Source: Chroogloeocystis siderophila 5.2 s.c.1 (lineage in GTDB: Bacteria > Cyanobacteriota > Cyanobacteriia > Cyanobacteriales > Chroococcidiopsidaceae). Taken from it: 64,000 nt of DNA. The stretch spans positions 62,001 to 126,000 of the forward strand of contig NZ_MRCC01000008.1 in assembly GCF_001904655.1 (NCBI RefSeq), read 5' to 3'. A model generated the notes under the pieces. The model was not told where the DNA came from. It was given only the letters and a program-made list of their open reading frames with translations, and did no database searches. Positions 27,748-36,358 of the stretch are shown here, piece after piece; the first letter of the stretch is position 1, and each line of letters begins with the position of its first letter. A program made the position numbers and the translations under genes.

Positions 27748-28914
27748 TTACCCCGCTGTAGCACTACTCAACGTTGCCAAAGCTTCTTTTACGCGTTGAT
27801 TGCGAATTTCACCCGCGTGTGTGATACAAGCAGCACTGACAATATCGTCTGCAAAATTTATGTCTAAGTTGCCATCTTTGATCAGCAGTTGAACGAGCGA
27901 AGACAGGTTTTTAGAATACAGTTGACTAGCGTGAACGGGCATCGATGAAGGTAAATTGATAGGACCAATAATTGTCACGCCATTGCGTTGCACGTCTTTA
28001 CCTGGTTCGGTGCAAGCACAGTTTCCACCTTGTTCAGCGGCAAGATCGACAATCACTGAACCTGGTTTCATGTTTACCACCATGTCTTCCGTCACGAGTA
28101 GCGGGGCTTTTTTGCCAGGAACTTGTGCGGTTGTAATCACAACGTCAGATTGCTTGATGTGTTCGGCGACAACTTCTTGCGTCCGCTGCTTAGCGGCTTC
28201 TGACACTTCTTTCGCGTATCCGCCATCGGCTACAGTATCTTCGTTAAGTTGTACTTCAACAAATTTCGCTCCTAAGCTTTGAACTTCTTCTTTAACGGCG
28301 GGGCGAATATCAAAAGCCTCTACCACAGCGCCCAAGCGTCTGGCGGTAGCGATCGCCTGTAACCCTGCAACTCCCGCACCCATGATAAATACTTTAGCTG
28401 GCGCGATTGTCCCTGCTGCTGTTGTCAGCATCGGAAAGTATTTTGGTAGTGCGGCGGCGGCAATTAATACGGCTTTGTATCCCGCAATCGATGCCTGTGA
28501 TGATAATGCATCCATGCTTTGCGCTCTAGTTGTGCGTGGGATCATTTCCATACTCAGCGCGGTAATTTGTTTTTGTGCCAAACGCTGGGCGATCGCAGGT
28601 TCGCCTAACGGATTTAAGAAGCTAACTATAACTGCGCCTTCACGCAATAAATCTATTTCTAAGCGCCCATCTTCGCGCTCTTTAGGTATTCCTACTTTGA
28701 GGAGAATATCAGCTTCCTGCCACAAAGTATCTGTGTCGTTAATAATTTTTGCGCCTGCGGTTTCGTAGTCTGTATTTGTGAAAAAGGCGCTTTCGCCCGC
28801 ACCTGCTTCTACCAATACTTCAATTCCTTGTTTAACTAATCGAGCGACAGTATCCGGTACTAAAGCAACACGACGTTCGCCAACTTCAATTTCTTTTGCA
28901 ACTGCTAATCTCAT
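27748..28914 (-). CDS. pntA1: NAD(P) transhydrogenase alpha subunit 1 (NAD-binding)
   Basis: 388 residues with the alanine-dehydrogenase-like fold of domain I. Visible are the RRVALVPDTV start motif, the dinucleotide motif IMGAGVAGLQAIATARRLGA, and the RQD-loop region as RTTRAQSMDALSSQAS. It binds NADH and passes hydride to PntB. It is first of the three-gene unit pntA1-pntA2-pntB. Its leader holds a candidate structured RNA. Confidence 0.95.
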   Translation of the reverse strand: MRLAVAKEIEVGERRVALVPDTVARLVKQGIEVLVEAGAGESAFFTNTDYETAGAKIINDTDTLWQEADILLKVGIPKEREDGRLEIDLLREGAVIVSFLNPLGEPAIAQRLAQKQITALSMEMIPRTTRAQSMDALSSQASIAGYKAVLIAAAALPKYFPMLTTAAGTIAPAKVFIMGAGVAGLQAIATARRLGAVVEAFDIRPAVKEEVQSLGAKFVEVQLNEDTVADGGYAKEVSEAAKQRTQEVVAEHIKQSDVVITTAQVPGKKAPLLVTEDMVVNMKPGSVIVDLAAEQGGNCACTEPGKDVQRNGVTIIGPINLPSSMPVHASQLYSKNLSSLVQLLIKDGNLDINFADDIVSAACITHAGEIRNQRVKEALATLSSATAG

Positions 28915-29532
28915 GCAATCTCCTTCCTGACAATCTCGAAAATAAGCAACTCAAAATACGCCTTTTGCTAGCTCCCTCTCCAACCAAATGAAAACCTCCT
29001 CGTGATTGAATTAAGTGGTGTTTCCACTTTGCGACTACGTGGAGGCTTTATCGGTTTGGCAATTGCGATTTAATATTTTTCAAAACTTAACTTGTACTTA
29101 ACTTTACACATCTTATTGCGATCCCCAAATTTTAAATTCTAATCTTTAGCTTCTTTTATAAATTGAGCCGCCAAAAGCCTTTTTTCTGTTACTTTTTGTA
29201 ACTTTATTGCTTAGTAATCAAGAATATTCTTGAACAAATTGGGAGTCTTGATGAATTTAGCGTATTTGATCCGCATTTGTGTGGCAAAATGTTTCAACTT
29301 TTATAACGAAAATCACAAATATAGACACACTGGTATACATTTATCCATAAATGTCTGTGAATTCTGCAATAAGATAATTTCGACTTAGCGTGTTCTAGTG
29401 ACTTTTCAGCCGAGACACGCGCACTAAAAAAAATCGCAAAGCATTGGCACTTTTTTCGACTACAGCACGTCTATCTTCATTGAGTCAGTAGTAAAGTTTA
29501 GTAAAAACACCTATTATTTAGGTATCATACCG
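28915..29532. other. Long divergent intergenic region with a hairpin structure
   Basis: 618 bases between pntA1 and the DUF2808 gene. On the minus strand, 80-135 bases before pntA1, AAGCCTCCACGT (end 29047 side) can pair with ACGAGGAGGTTT (about 28992-29004) around an inner hairpin AAGTGG/CCACTT (29013-29018 with 29024-29029). The rest is AT-rich and probably carries both promoters. Confidence 0.4.
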
Positions 29533-30066
29533 ATGGTAGCCACACAAGTATCTATGCGTCGTGCAATTTCTGCTTTAGCCGTTACTGGTTGTTTAATTGC
29601 TGGGTTTCCTGCTATTTCCCTTGCCCAGTCCTTGCCTGGTTTTACAATATTTAGCGGCGTCAGACGCGAGAACCAGTTGCCTTTTCGCCTAGATTTTGGT
29701 GGACAAGCTAATGGCTGGGATCGCTACCGTTTGCGTATTCCAGGAAATAAACTGAATCTTGCTGTTGCTCAGTTTACAGTTTCCTATCCCGAAAACTATC
29801 GCGGTAAGTTTGACACAGACCGAATTGAAGTCCGTGTTAGAGGAAAAAGTGTACCACTACAAGAAGTAAGATGGGATCAAGAAAACCGCGTTGTGGAAAT
29901 CTTCCCAGTCGAACCTGTACCAGCTAATACGCGTACGGAAATTGTCTTTTCTAACGTCAGAAATCCTACCTTTGGTGGGATGTACTATTTCAACTGCCAG
30001 ATTCAAACACCTGGAGATGTCCCGCTGCTACGCTATGTAGGCACGTGGATTTTGAGTATCACTTAA
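29533..30066 (+). CDS. DUF2808 secreted protein
   Basis: 177 residues. A signal peptide (ISALAVTGCLIAGFPAISLAQS) is cleaved near residue 33. The mature part is mostly beta strands with conserved-looking YPENYRGKFD, RVRGKSVPL and VRNPTFGGMYYFNCQI. The DUF2808 family is typical of cyanobacteria and has no known activity. The ATG at 29533 is supported by the signal; an internal ATG at residue 8 is possible. Confidence 0.8.
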   Translation: MVATQVSMRRAISALAVTGCLIAGFPAISLAQSLPGFTIFSGVRRENQLPFRLDFGGQANGWDRYRLRIPGNKLNLAVAQFTVSYPENYRGKFDTDRIEVRVRGKSVPLQEVRWDQENRVVEIFPVEPVPANTRTEIVFSNVRNPTFGGMYYFNCQIQTPGDVPLLRYVGTWILSIT

Positions 30067-30077
30067 AAAAAATCAGG

Positions 30078-30094
30078 ATTCCGAGATACGGAAT
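30078..30094 (+). terminator. Weak hairpin after the DUF2808 gene
   Basis: ATTCCG (30078-30083) pairs with CGGAAT (30089-30094) over a five-base loop, 12 bases after the stop. No strong T run follows, so this is uncertain. Confidence 0.3.
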
Positions 30095-30184
30095 TTACTG
30101 TATCTTCCTTGCAGCTAAAGTTACACTTTGGTGATATAATAAGAGATTGTGACTTTTTCATAGACAGCTAAGCTAGGAAGAATT

Positions 30185-30319
30185 ATGAAGCGCACTTTAG
30201 AAGGTACTAACCGCAAACGAAAAAGAACCTCTGGTTTCCGCGCTCGGATGCGAACCCCAGATGGACAAAATGTCATAAAAGCCCGCAGAAGAAAAGGACG
30301 TCATCGGTTAACGGTTTAG
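30185..30319 (+). CDS. rpmH: 50S ribosomal protein L34
   Basis: 44 residues, [19 protein letters not shown] through [12 protein letters not shown], the normal highly basic L34 of cyanobacteria. A TATAAT box at 30135-30140 lies about 45 bases upstream and an AGGAAG-type ribosome site just before the ATG. It leads the conserved run into rnpA, the PH-domain gene, yidC and jag. Confidence 0.97.
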   Translation: MKRTLEGTNRKRKRTSGFRARMRTPDGQNVIKARRRKGRHRLTV

Positions 30320-30364
30320 CATTAGTCGCAAATCAGGCGTTGATACATTCGAGATCAACCACGC

Positions 30365-30778
30365 GTGGCTTTACACAAAGCAAATCGACTGCAAAGTCGG
30401 CACAATTTCCGAGCCGTGTTTCGGGAAGGAATCCGCCGTAATGGTTCGCACATAACGCTTAGAGCCTTACAGCGGAAAACTAAGCAGATGGTTAACACTG
30501 CTAGTGGAAATCTTCAGCAATCTGAGTTAATGGAAGTACCAACGCGTCTGGGTATTTCAGTAAGCACAAAAGTGAGTAAACGCGCTGTGGTTCGCAATCG
30601 GATCAAGCGTCAAATTCGAGCAGCTTTCCGCAGTTTATTACCGCGAATCGCGCCTGGATGGTTACTGGTGGTGATTGTACACCCGTCAGCGGTACAAGCT
30701 CAGTGCGATTACGGTCAATTTCTGCAAGAATTAGAGCAGTTGTTGACCGAAGCTGAGGTGATAGATGGGCATTCGTGA
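30365..30778 (+). CDS. rnpA: Ribonuclease P protein component
   Basis: 137 residues starting at GTG. It shows the N-terminal LHKANRLQSRHNFRAVFREG, and the RNA-binding RNR motif as SKRAVVRNRIKRQIRAAFR (about residues 73-91). An inserted linker (about 38-58) is longer than in E. coli. The protein helps the catalytic RNA cut tRNA leaders. Position after rpmH is universal. Its end overlaps the next gene by 14 bases. Confidence 0.95.
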   Translation: MALHKANRLQSRHNFRAVFREGIRRNGSHITLRALQRKTKQMVNTASGNLQQSELMEVPTRLGISVSTKVSKRAVVRNRIKRQIRAAFRSLLPRIAPGWLLVVIVHPSAVQAQCDYGQFLQELEQLLTEAEVIDGHS

Positions 30779-31142
30779 GGACGTATTTTTTGAAGGCGGA
30801 CCGCATATTGGAGATCTTATTATTAATTTACTCATTGGATTAACGTTAATTGGTCTACCGCTAACAGTTGGAGCGATTGTCCGCGCCTTGTGGCTGCGCT
30901 ATCGCATTACAAGTCGCCGCATTACGGTAACGGGAGGGTGGCAAGGACGAGATCGCACGGATGTAATTTATGCGGAAATAGTTAAAATTGTTAAAGTTCC
31001 TAGAGGTGTCGGCTTGTGGGGAGATATGGTACTCACGCTCAGAGACGGCAGCCGATTGGAATTACGCGCGGTTCCCAAGTTTCGCGAGATTTACGACTAT
31101 ATCAACGAGCAAGTCGCTGCCAAGAAAGTAGGTGCAGCATAG
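30765..31142 (+). CDS. Bacterial PH-domain membrane protein
   Basis: 125 residues. A hydrophobic hairpin (IGDLIINLLIGLTLIGLPLT) is followed by a small beta domain of the bacterial pleckstrin-homology (bPH2/DUF304) type (RYRITSRRITVTGGWQGRDR ... GDMVLTLRDGSRLELRAV). Its gene lies between rnpA and yidC in cyanobacteria, suggesting a link to membrane-protein insertion, but no function is proven. It overlaps rnpA by 14 bases. Confidence 0.8.
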   Translation: MGIREDVFFEGGPHIGDLIINLLIGLTLIGLPLTVGAIVRALWLRYRITSRRITVTGGWQGRDRTDVIYAEIVKIVKVPRGVGLWGDMVLTLRDGSRLELRAVPKFREIYDYINEQVAAKKVGAA

Positions 31143-31307
31143 TCTGAAATCGATTAATCTAGGGCAGGCTTGATAAATTAAATAACAATATATCGGTATT
31201 AGACATCAGGAAAATTGCTCCTCTGTTCTCTAATTCCAACGCCTGACCCTTAGTTCGGATACATTAGACTCAGACATATTAGAGTAGTTCAGGTTGACTT
31301 AACGCCA

Positions 31308-32453
31308 ATGGATTTTGGTATCGGGTTTCTTTCTAACAACGTAATGCTGCCGATCCTGGATTTCTTCTATGGGATCGTGCCAAGCTATGGATTAGCGATC
31401 GTGGCGTTAACACTCGTCATTCGCTTTGCACTCTACCCTCTCAGTGCTGGCTCGATTCGCAATATGCGGCGCACGCGAATCACGCAACCTTTAATGCAGA
31501 AGCGGGTAAAAGAAATTCAGGAGCGCCACAAAGACAATCCTGCCAAGTTGCAGGAAGAAATGAGCGCGGTGTACAAAGAATTTGGTAATCCGCTGTCTGG
31601 GTGCTTACCCGTGCTGCTGCAAATGCCAGTATTATTTGCTTTGTTCGCCACGCTACGCGGTTCGCCGTTTTCGGATGTCAACTATACTGTCAACCTGCAA
31701 ATCCTGCCTCAGGAACAAATCGAACGGATTCAACCAAAAGCCTTTGCGACTTCACCGCAAAACATCTACATTGCAGATGGCGAACATTATCGCATTAGCG
31801 CGATTCTTCCTAGCGGTAACAATTTAGCAGTCGGCGAAAAAACAAAGATCGAATTTCAAACTGTAGAAGGCAAGCCACTGCAAGAGTTGGTTGCTCAACA
31901 TCCAGAATCGAGTATTACACCCCACTGGAAGATCACAAAAGGTCAAGAGCGGGTACAAATCGACGAAGCAGGCAATATTACAGCATTGCAACCAGGCGAT
32001 GCGACAATTCAAGGGACAATTCCAGGAATTGCTTCTGAGAAGGGCTTTCTGTTTATTGATGCTTTGGGGAGAGTAGGCGCTTTTGATGCTGATGGCACAA
32101 TTCACTGGGATATTGTGGCGATGGTGATTGGCTTTGGTTTAAGCTTGTACCTCAACCAAGTGCTTTCCGGTCAAGGTGCCTCAGGTAATCCACAACAGGA
32201 TACAGTCAATAAAATCACTCCGGTCATTTTTTCGGGGATGTTTTTGTTTTTCCCGTTACCTGCGGGAGTCTTGATGTATATGCTCATTGCGAACATCTTC
32301 CAAACGTTGCAGACTTTTATTGTTTCCCGCGAACCTCTGCCAGAAAACCTGCAAAAAATTGTAGCGGCATCCGAAACAAAAGAATCAGAAGCCAAAGGGC
32401 GTGAATCACTTCCTTTTGAGCCAGGACGTTCTAAGAAAAAAGCTTCAGGGTAG
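31308..32453 (+). CDS. yidC: Membrane protein insertase YidC/Alb3/Oxa1
   Basis: 381 residues. The insertase core has [22 protein letters not shown], the cytoplasmic hairpin with [16 protein letters not shown] and the [22 protein letters not shown] helix. A loop of roughly 140 residues (about 135-270) precedes the last helices ([26 protein letters not shown]) and a basic tail ([10 protein letters not shown]). The core helps insert thylakoid and plasma-membrane proteins. Two bases separate it from jag. Confidence 0.93.
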   Translation: MDFGIGFLSNNVMLPILDFFYGIVPSYGLAIVALTLVIRFALYPLSAGSIRNMRRTRITQPLMQKRVKEIQERHKDNPAKLQEEMSAVYKEFGNPLSGCLPVLLQMPVLFALFATLRGSPFSDVNYTVNLQILPQEQIERIQPKAFATSPQNIYIADGEHYRISAILPSGNNLAVGEKTKIEFQTVEGKPLQELVAQHPESSITPHWKITKGQERVQIDEAGNITALQPGDATIQGTIPGIASEKGFLFIDALGRVGAFDADGTIHWDIVAMVIGFGLSLYLNQVLSGQGASGNPQQDTVNKITPVIFSGMFLFFPLPAGVLMYMLIANIFQTLQTFIVSREPLPENLQKIVAASETKESEAKGRESLPFEPGRSKKKASG

Positions 32454-32455
32454 GT

Positions 32456-32962
32456 ATGACAGAGGATACGCGTATGCAGCGGGGTCAAATATGGCTAGAA
32501 ACGCTGCTTCAGCTGATGGGTGTGTCGCCGAGTGTGGAGGCACACTTAGAAGTTTATCAAGTCGAAGGTGCAGAAGAGCCAGATAGCTACTGGCTAACGA
32601 TTGATGCTACACAACTCACTCCTGAACAAATAGAAATTCTGATTGGTTCAGAAGGCAGTGTACTTGATGCAATTCAATACTTAGCAAACGCAACGCTGAA
32701 CTTAAATCAATCGCCAGCCGACCAAGCGTCATACACCGTTGAGTTAGATGGTTATCGCGTACGTCGTCAAGCAGAAGTGCAAGCGATCGCCCAAGCAGCT
32801 GCTGAACAAGTTCGCGCTTCGGGGCAAGAAGTCGAAATCAAATCGCTCTCATCAGCAGAGCGCCGTCAAGTTCATACGTTCTTGAAAACTTTTCCAGATT
32901 TAGAAACCTTTAGTAAAGGTAAGGAGCCACACCGACATTTAGTAGTGCGCCAGCTGCAATAG
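32456..32962 (+). CDS. jag: KH-R3H RNA-binding protein Jag/KhpB
   Basis: 168 residues. A KH-type domain (EILIGSEGSVLDAIQYLANATLNL, about 60-85) is followed by an R3H domain (LSSAERRQVHTFLKTFPDLET ... KEPHRHLVVRQL). The N-terminal Jag domain of Gram-positive proteins is replaced by a short region. It binds RNA; in bacteria it often follows yidC. It ends at a strong palindrome. Confidence 0.88.
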   Translation: MTEDTRMQRGQIWLETLLQLMGVSPSVEAHLEVYQVEGAEEPDSYWLTIDATQLTPEQIEILIGSEGSVLDAIQYLANATLNLNQSPADQASYTVELDGYRVRRQAEVQAIAQAAAEQVRASGQEVEIKSLSSAERRQVHTFLKTFPDLETFSKGKEPHRHLVVRQLQ

Positions 32963-32978
32963 GAACAGCATACCAAGC

Positions 32979-32998
32979 ATGGGCGCAATTGCGCCCAT
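32979..32998 (+). terminator. Perfect palindrome after jag
   Basis: ATGGGCGCAA and TTGCGCCCAT form a perfect 20-base palindrome 17 bases after the jag stop. The T run behind it is short, so it may slow rather than stop transcription. Confidence 0.5.
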
Positions 32999-33106
32999 TT
33001 GAATCGTAAGTTCCGATCTCCGACCGCTACAACAACAGCTAGACTGTTATTTGAGTACTAACGCTGTGGTGGAAATACTATTTGTTTGAAGGGGTGGCGC
33101 AAAATT

Positions 33107-33610
33107 ATGATGGAAGCCATTTATGTTCCGCAGCTACTGAAAGCGCCAAAGAAAACTGAGACAATCCAAGTTCAGGAGTTCTTGCAAGACTTAGAAACAC
33201 TGACACCTGTTCGTGGTTGGTTAAAAGTAAAGCATTGCGGCAATTATTTAGAAGTGTCTGCCGCTGCTGAAACCATCATCACGCTAACGTGCCATCGCTG
33301 CCTGCAACAATACAATCATCGTTTGGTTGTCGATACTTTAGAGATTATCTGGTTAGACGAAGCTGCTGAACAAACAGATACACTTTTAGTCGAGCGAGAA
33401 ATCGCGATGGAAGACTTGGTAGAAACATTGCCACCGCGCGGTTTTTTCGAGCCTAGTCAGTGGCTTTACGAGCAGTTATGTCTAGAACTGCCGCAAAGGC
33501 AATTATGCGACGTCAAATGCTCAGGAATTCAACCAGAAAATAATGATGCGGCAACGGTACTTATTGACAAACGCTGGGCTTCGCTGCAAGCTCTAAAGAA
33601 AGACCTTTAA
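33107..33610 (+). CDS. YceD/DUF177-family protein
   Basis: About 167 residues from the ATG at 33107; a TTG at 33086 would add seven. The Cys pair CHRC (about residues 63-66) and later Cys residues in LCLELPQRQLCDVKCSG give the family's metal-binding pattern. YceD is usually next to rpmF and may act on ribosomal RNA or 23S metabolism. Here it sits after jag and before ycf46. Confidence 0.8.
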   Translation: MMEAIYVPQLLKAPKKTETIQVQEFLQDLETLTPVRGWLKVKHCGNYLEVSAAAETIITLTCHRCLQQYNHRLVVDTLEIIWLDEAAEQTDTLLVEREIAMEDLVETLPPRGFFEPSQWLYEQLCLELPQRQLCDVKCSGIQPENNDAATVLIDKRWASLQALKKDL

Positions 33611-33659
33611 CATTAAAATGCCCACGAGTCTTCATTAGCCTCTAGCCCCCATCACTGCC

Positions 33660-35174
33660 ATGAGCTTCCACGATGAGTTTGAATTGCTACTGCGCGCCCG
33701 CTACTCTTTGATTTATATTCCCACCTTTGAAGAAGAACGCGTAGAACTAGCAGTTCGGGAAGTAGCACAGCGTCAAGGCAATCGGGCAATTTATATTTGG
33801 GACTTTGTCGATGGATACACCGCGAATCCTAATGATGCAGGTTTTGGTCGTCGTAACCCGCTACAAGCGCTGGAGTTAGTTGAAAAACTGCCGGTATCAG
33901 CACCAGCGGTATTTATTTTGCGCGACTTTCATCGCTTTTTAGAAGACGTGTCGGTTTGCCGGAAGTTGCGTAATTTAGCAAAGCTGTTGAAGTCGCAACC
34001 TAAAAATATCGTTATTCTTTCGCCAAAAGTGGCAATTCCTGAAGATTTAAGCGAAGTTTTAACCGTTTTAGAGTTTCCGCTACCCACAGCACCAGAAATT
34101 AAAGTAGAAATCGAACGGTTGTTCGCAGCCACAGGACAGTCACTGACAGGAAAAGTGCTTGATGAATTAGTTCGTTCGTGTCAAGGGCTATCGATGGAGC
34201 GCATCCGGCGCGTTTTGGCAAGAGCAATCGCCACGCATGGGCAAATTCAGCCGGAAGATGTCGAACTTGTGTTGCAAGAAAAGCGACAAACGATTCGGCA
34301 AACCCAAATTCTCGACTTTTACCCTGCTACGGAAAAGATTTCGGATATTGGGGGATTAGATAATCTGAAAGATTGGTTATTGCGGAGGGGTGGGGCATTT
34401 ACCGAACGCGCGCGAACTTATGGTTTACCGCACCCACGCGGCTTGTTGTTAGTGGGAATTCAGGGAACAGGAAAGTCACTCACTGCCAAAGCGATCGCGC
34501 ATCACTGGCATTTACCTCTACTACGGTTAGACGTCGGACGTTTGTTTGGTGGCTTAGTTGGCGAGTCTGAGTCGCGTACGCGACAAATGATTCAAGTTGC
34601 GGAAGCTTTGTCGCCTTGCATTTTGTGGATTGATGAGATTGATAAAGCGTTTGCGGGTATTGGTGGGAAAGGCGACGCTGGTACGACAAGTCGCGTATTT
34701 GGTACATTCATCACCTGGCTTGCGGAAAAAACATCGCCAGTGTTTGTTGTCGCTACCGCTAATGATATTCAATCGCTGCCACCCGAAATGCTGCGTAAAG
34801 GACGTTTTGATGAAATCTTCTTTGTGGGTTTACCAACTCAAGAAGAACGCAAAGCAATTTTTACCGTTCATTTATCGCGACTGCGCCCTCACAATATTAA
34901 AAATTACGACATCGAACGCTTAGCTTACGAAACACCTGACTTTTCCGGCGCAGAAATTGAGCAAACGCTGATCGAAGCAATGCATATTGGTTTTAGTCAA
35001 AACCGCGACTTTACCACCGACGATATTTTAGAAGCTGCTAGCCAAATTATTCCGCTAGCACGAACTGCGCAAGAGCAAATTGAGTTTCTCCAAGAATGGG
35101 CTGCGGCGGGTAAAGCGCGCTTAGCATCAAAACACAGCACTTTGAGTAGCCGTATTCAGCGGCAGTTGCAATGA
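33660..35174 (+). CDS. ycf46: Ycf46-family AAA+ ATPase
   Basis: 504 residues. An N-terminal non-catalytic domain (MSFHDEFELLLRARYSLIYI) precedes the AAA+ module with Walker A (LLLVGIQGTGKSLTAKAIA, about residues 263-281), Walker B (CILWIDEIDKAFAG), a sensor region (VFVVATANDIQSLPPEML) and arginine finger (RKGRFDEIFF). Ycf46 is retained in some plastid genomes and has been linked to inorganic-carbon and photosynthesis regulation in Synechocystis. It is convergent with the ExbD-like gene. Confidence 0.9.
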   Translation: MSFHDEFELLLRARYSLIYIPTFEEERVELAVREVAQRQGNRAIYIWDFVDGYTANPNDAGFGRRNPLQALELVEKLPVSAPAVFILRDFHRFLEDVSVCRKLRNLAKLLKSQPKNIVILSPKVAIPEDLSEVLTVLEFPLPTAPEIKVEIERLFAATGQSLTGKVLDELVRSCQGLSMERIRRVLARAIATHGQIQPEDVELVLQEKRQTIRQTQILDFYPATEKISDIGGLDNLKDWLLRRGGAFTERARTYGLPHPRGLLLVGIQGTGKSLTAKAIAHHWHLPLLRLDVGRLFGGLVGESESRTRQMIQVAEALSPCILWIDEIDKAFAGIGGKGDAGTTSRVFGTFITWLAEKTSPVFVVATANDIQSLPPEMLRKGRFDEIFFVGLPTQEERKAIFTVHLSRLRPHNIKNYDIERLAYETPDFSGAEIEQTLIEAMHIGFSQNRDFTTDDILEAASQIIPLARTAQEQIEFLQEWAAAGKARLASKHSTLSSRIQRQLQ

Positions 35175-35192
35175 ATTATTGCTACATAATGT

Positions 35193-35897
35193 TTACTGCA
35201 CGCTAACGGCTCGTCCTTGTGAACTAAACTCAATGGGTACATCCTGCTGCATCGGTTCCCAACCGACATCAAAACCTTTTTGCCAGGCAATCTCGCGAGC
35301 GCGACGAAACGCTACAAAGCTATCAGGTCGTACAATAAATGCTAAGTAATCAGTTTGCGGATTGAATGTTTTGAGAAGGCTGTGAAATTCTGAACTAACT
35401 TGCATCAATTCTTGAGTAGATTCACCACTGTCGCTTCTTAAGGGTTCATAGATTAACCCTATTGAAGAATTTAGGTTGATACGTATTTCGTAGTGTGCAG
35501 TTTGTATTCTAAAATTTTTGACTTGACTAATTTTGTTGTTAATACAATTGTGATACTCTTGTCGTTGCTGTTGATAATATTGATAGCTGTAAACATCTAG
35601 ATTTATTGGTAATTCTGGTTCATCACACGAAGGTAGCGAGTTACTAAAATTTGTAAACTCACGGTTAACTGTAGTGCTATCGAGAGGGATAACTTTGTTG
35701 CCTCGCACCTCAAAAAACTGCGGAACTTTATCCGAATCAGAGACTACAGGAGTGCGAACAATAGTAGCAGATTGTACAGCTACCACACTGACAAATAAAC
35801 CCACAAACATCAACACGCCAACAGTGTTAGTCAGAATATCTAAAAAAGAATCTAAATTTTGTGTGGGAATCGACTGTTTGTAAAATCGTCTTCTCAT
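35193..35897 (-). CDS. ExbD-like protein with intact transmembrane Asp
   Basis: 234 residues from the ATG at 35897, which overlaps the upstream stop by 4 bases (ATGA); an upstream in-frame ATG at 35939 is less likely. One N-terminal helix (SFLDILTNTVGVLMFVGLFV) carries Asp20, aligned to the proton-carrying Asp of ExbD/TolR. The extracytoplasmic part contains VNREF and then YLAFIVRPD, GFDVGWEP, shared with the next protein. It lacks a recognisable OmpA-type peptidoglycan-binding domain. It is the last gene of the operon and convergent with ycf46. Confidence 0.7.
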   Translation of the reverse strand: MRRRFYKQSIPTQNLDSFLDILTNTVGVLMFVGLFVSVVAVQSATIVRTPVVSDSDKVPQFFEVRGNKVIPLDSTTVNREFTNFSNSLPSCDEPELPINLDVYSYQYYQQQRQEYHNCINNKISQVKNFRIQTAHYEIRINLNSSIGLIYEPLRSDSGESTQELMQVSSEFHSLLKTFNPQTDYLAFIVRPDSFVAFRRAREIAWQKGFDVGWEPMQQDVPIEFSSQGRAVSVQ

Positions 35898-36358
35898 TTT
35901 ATCCTCTTTGTCGCAGCATCTTGAACTTTGAGTTGCCAACCTTCGTCGATTGGCTCAAACCCGATATCGATATTTTGCCGCTCAACAAGAGTGCGTACTT
36001 CCTGAAAGACATCGATACCATCAGGACGAATCGCCACAATTAAATACTCTTTATCTCTGTTGAAACTGACTTCTGCTAATAAGCTTTGCAATGCCGAATT
36101 AGAACGATTGATGTCTTCTCGATTAACAAAAGTCTGCTCAGGGTAAATAACAATACCATCACTGCGACACTCTATATATCGCGGTGTTTTAGCTTGATTT
36201 TGCCCATTTTCTCGCGCAACGATTGTGACTTGACGTTGGTTAGTCGAAATTTGTGCAGTGACAACAACAATAAGTAAAATCAAACTACCGATGACACAAA
36301 CTAAAACAGAAAGAAACGGAAAGAGTTCGACTTCAATTGATCGGCGAGAGCTACGCAT
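35894..36358 (-). CDS. ExbD-like paralogue lacking the transmembrane Asp
   Basis: 154 residues. The single helix (FPFLSVLVCVIGSLILLIVV) aligns with that of the next protein, but Ser17 stands where Asp20 is found there. The outer domain shares PRYIECRSDG, VNRED, YLIVAIRPDG and IDIGFEP with it, so the two are paralogues. It overlaps the channel gene upstream by 8 bases and the downstream gene by 4, implying coupled translation. It would form a mixed pair in the channel. Confidence 0.7.
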   Translation of the reverse strand: MRSSRRSIEVELFPFLSVLVCVIGSLILLIVVVTAQISTNQRQVTIVARENGQNQAKTPRYIECRSDGIVIYPEQTFVNREDINRSNSALQSLLAEVSFNRDKEYLIVAIRPDGIDVFQEVRTLVERQNIDIGFEPIDEGWQLKVQDAATKRIK

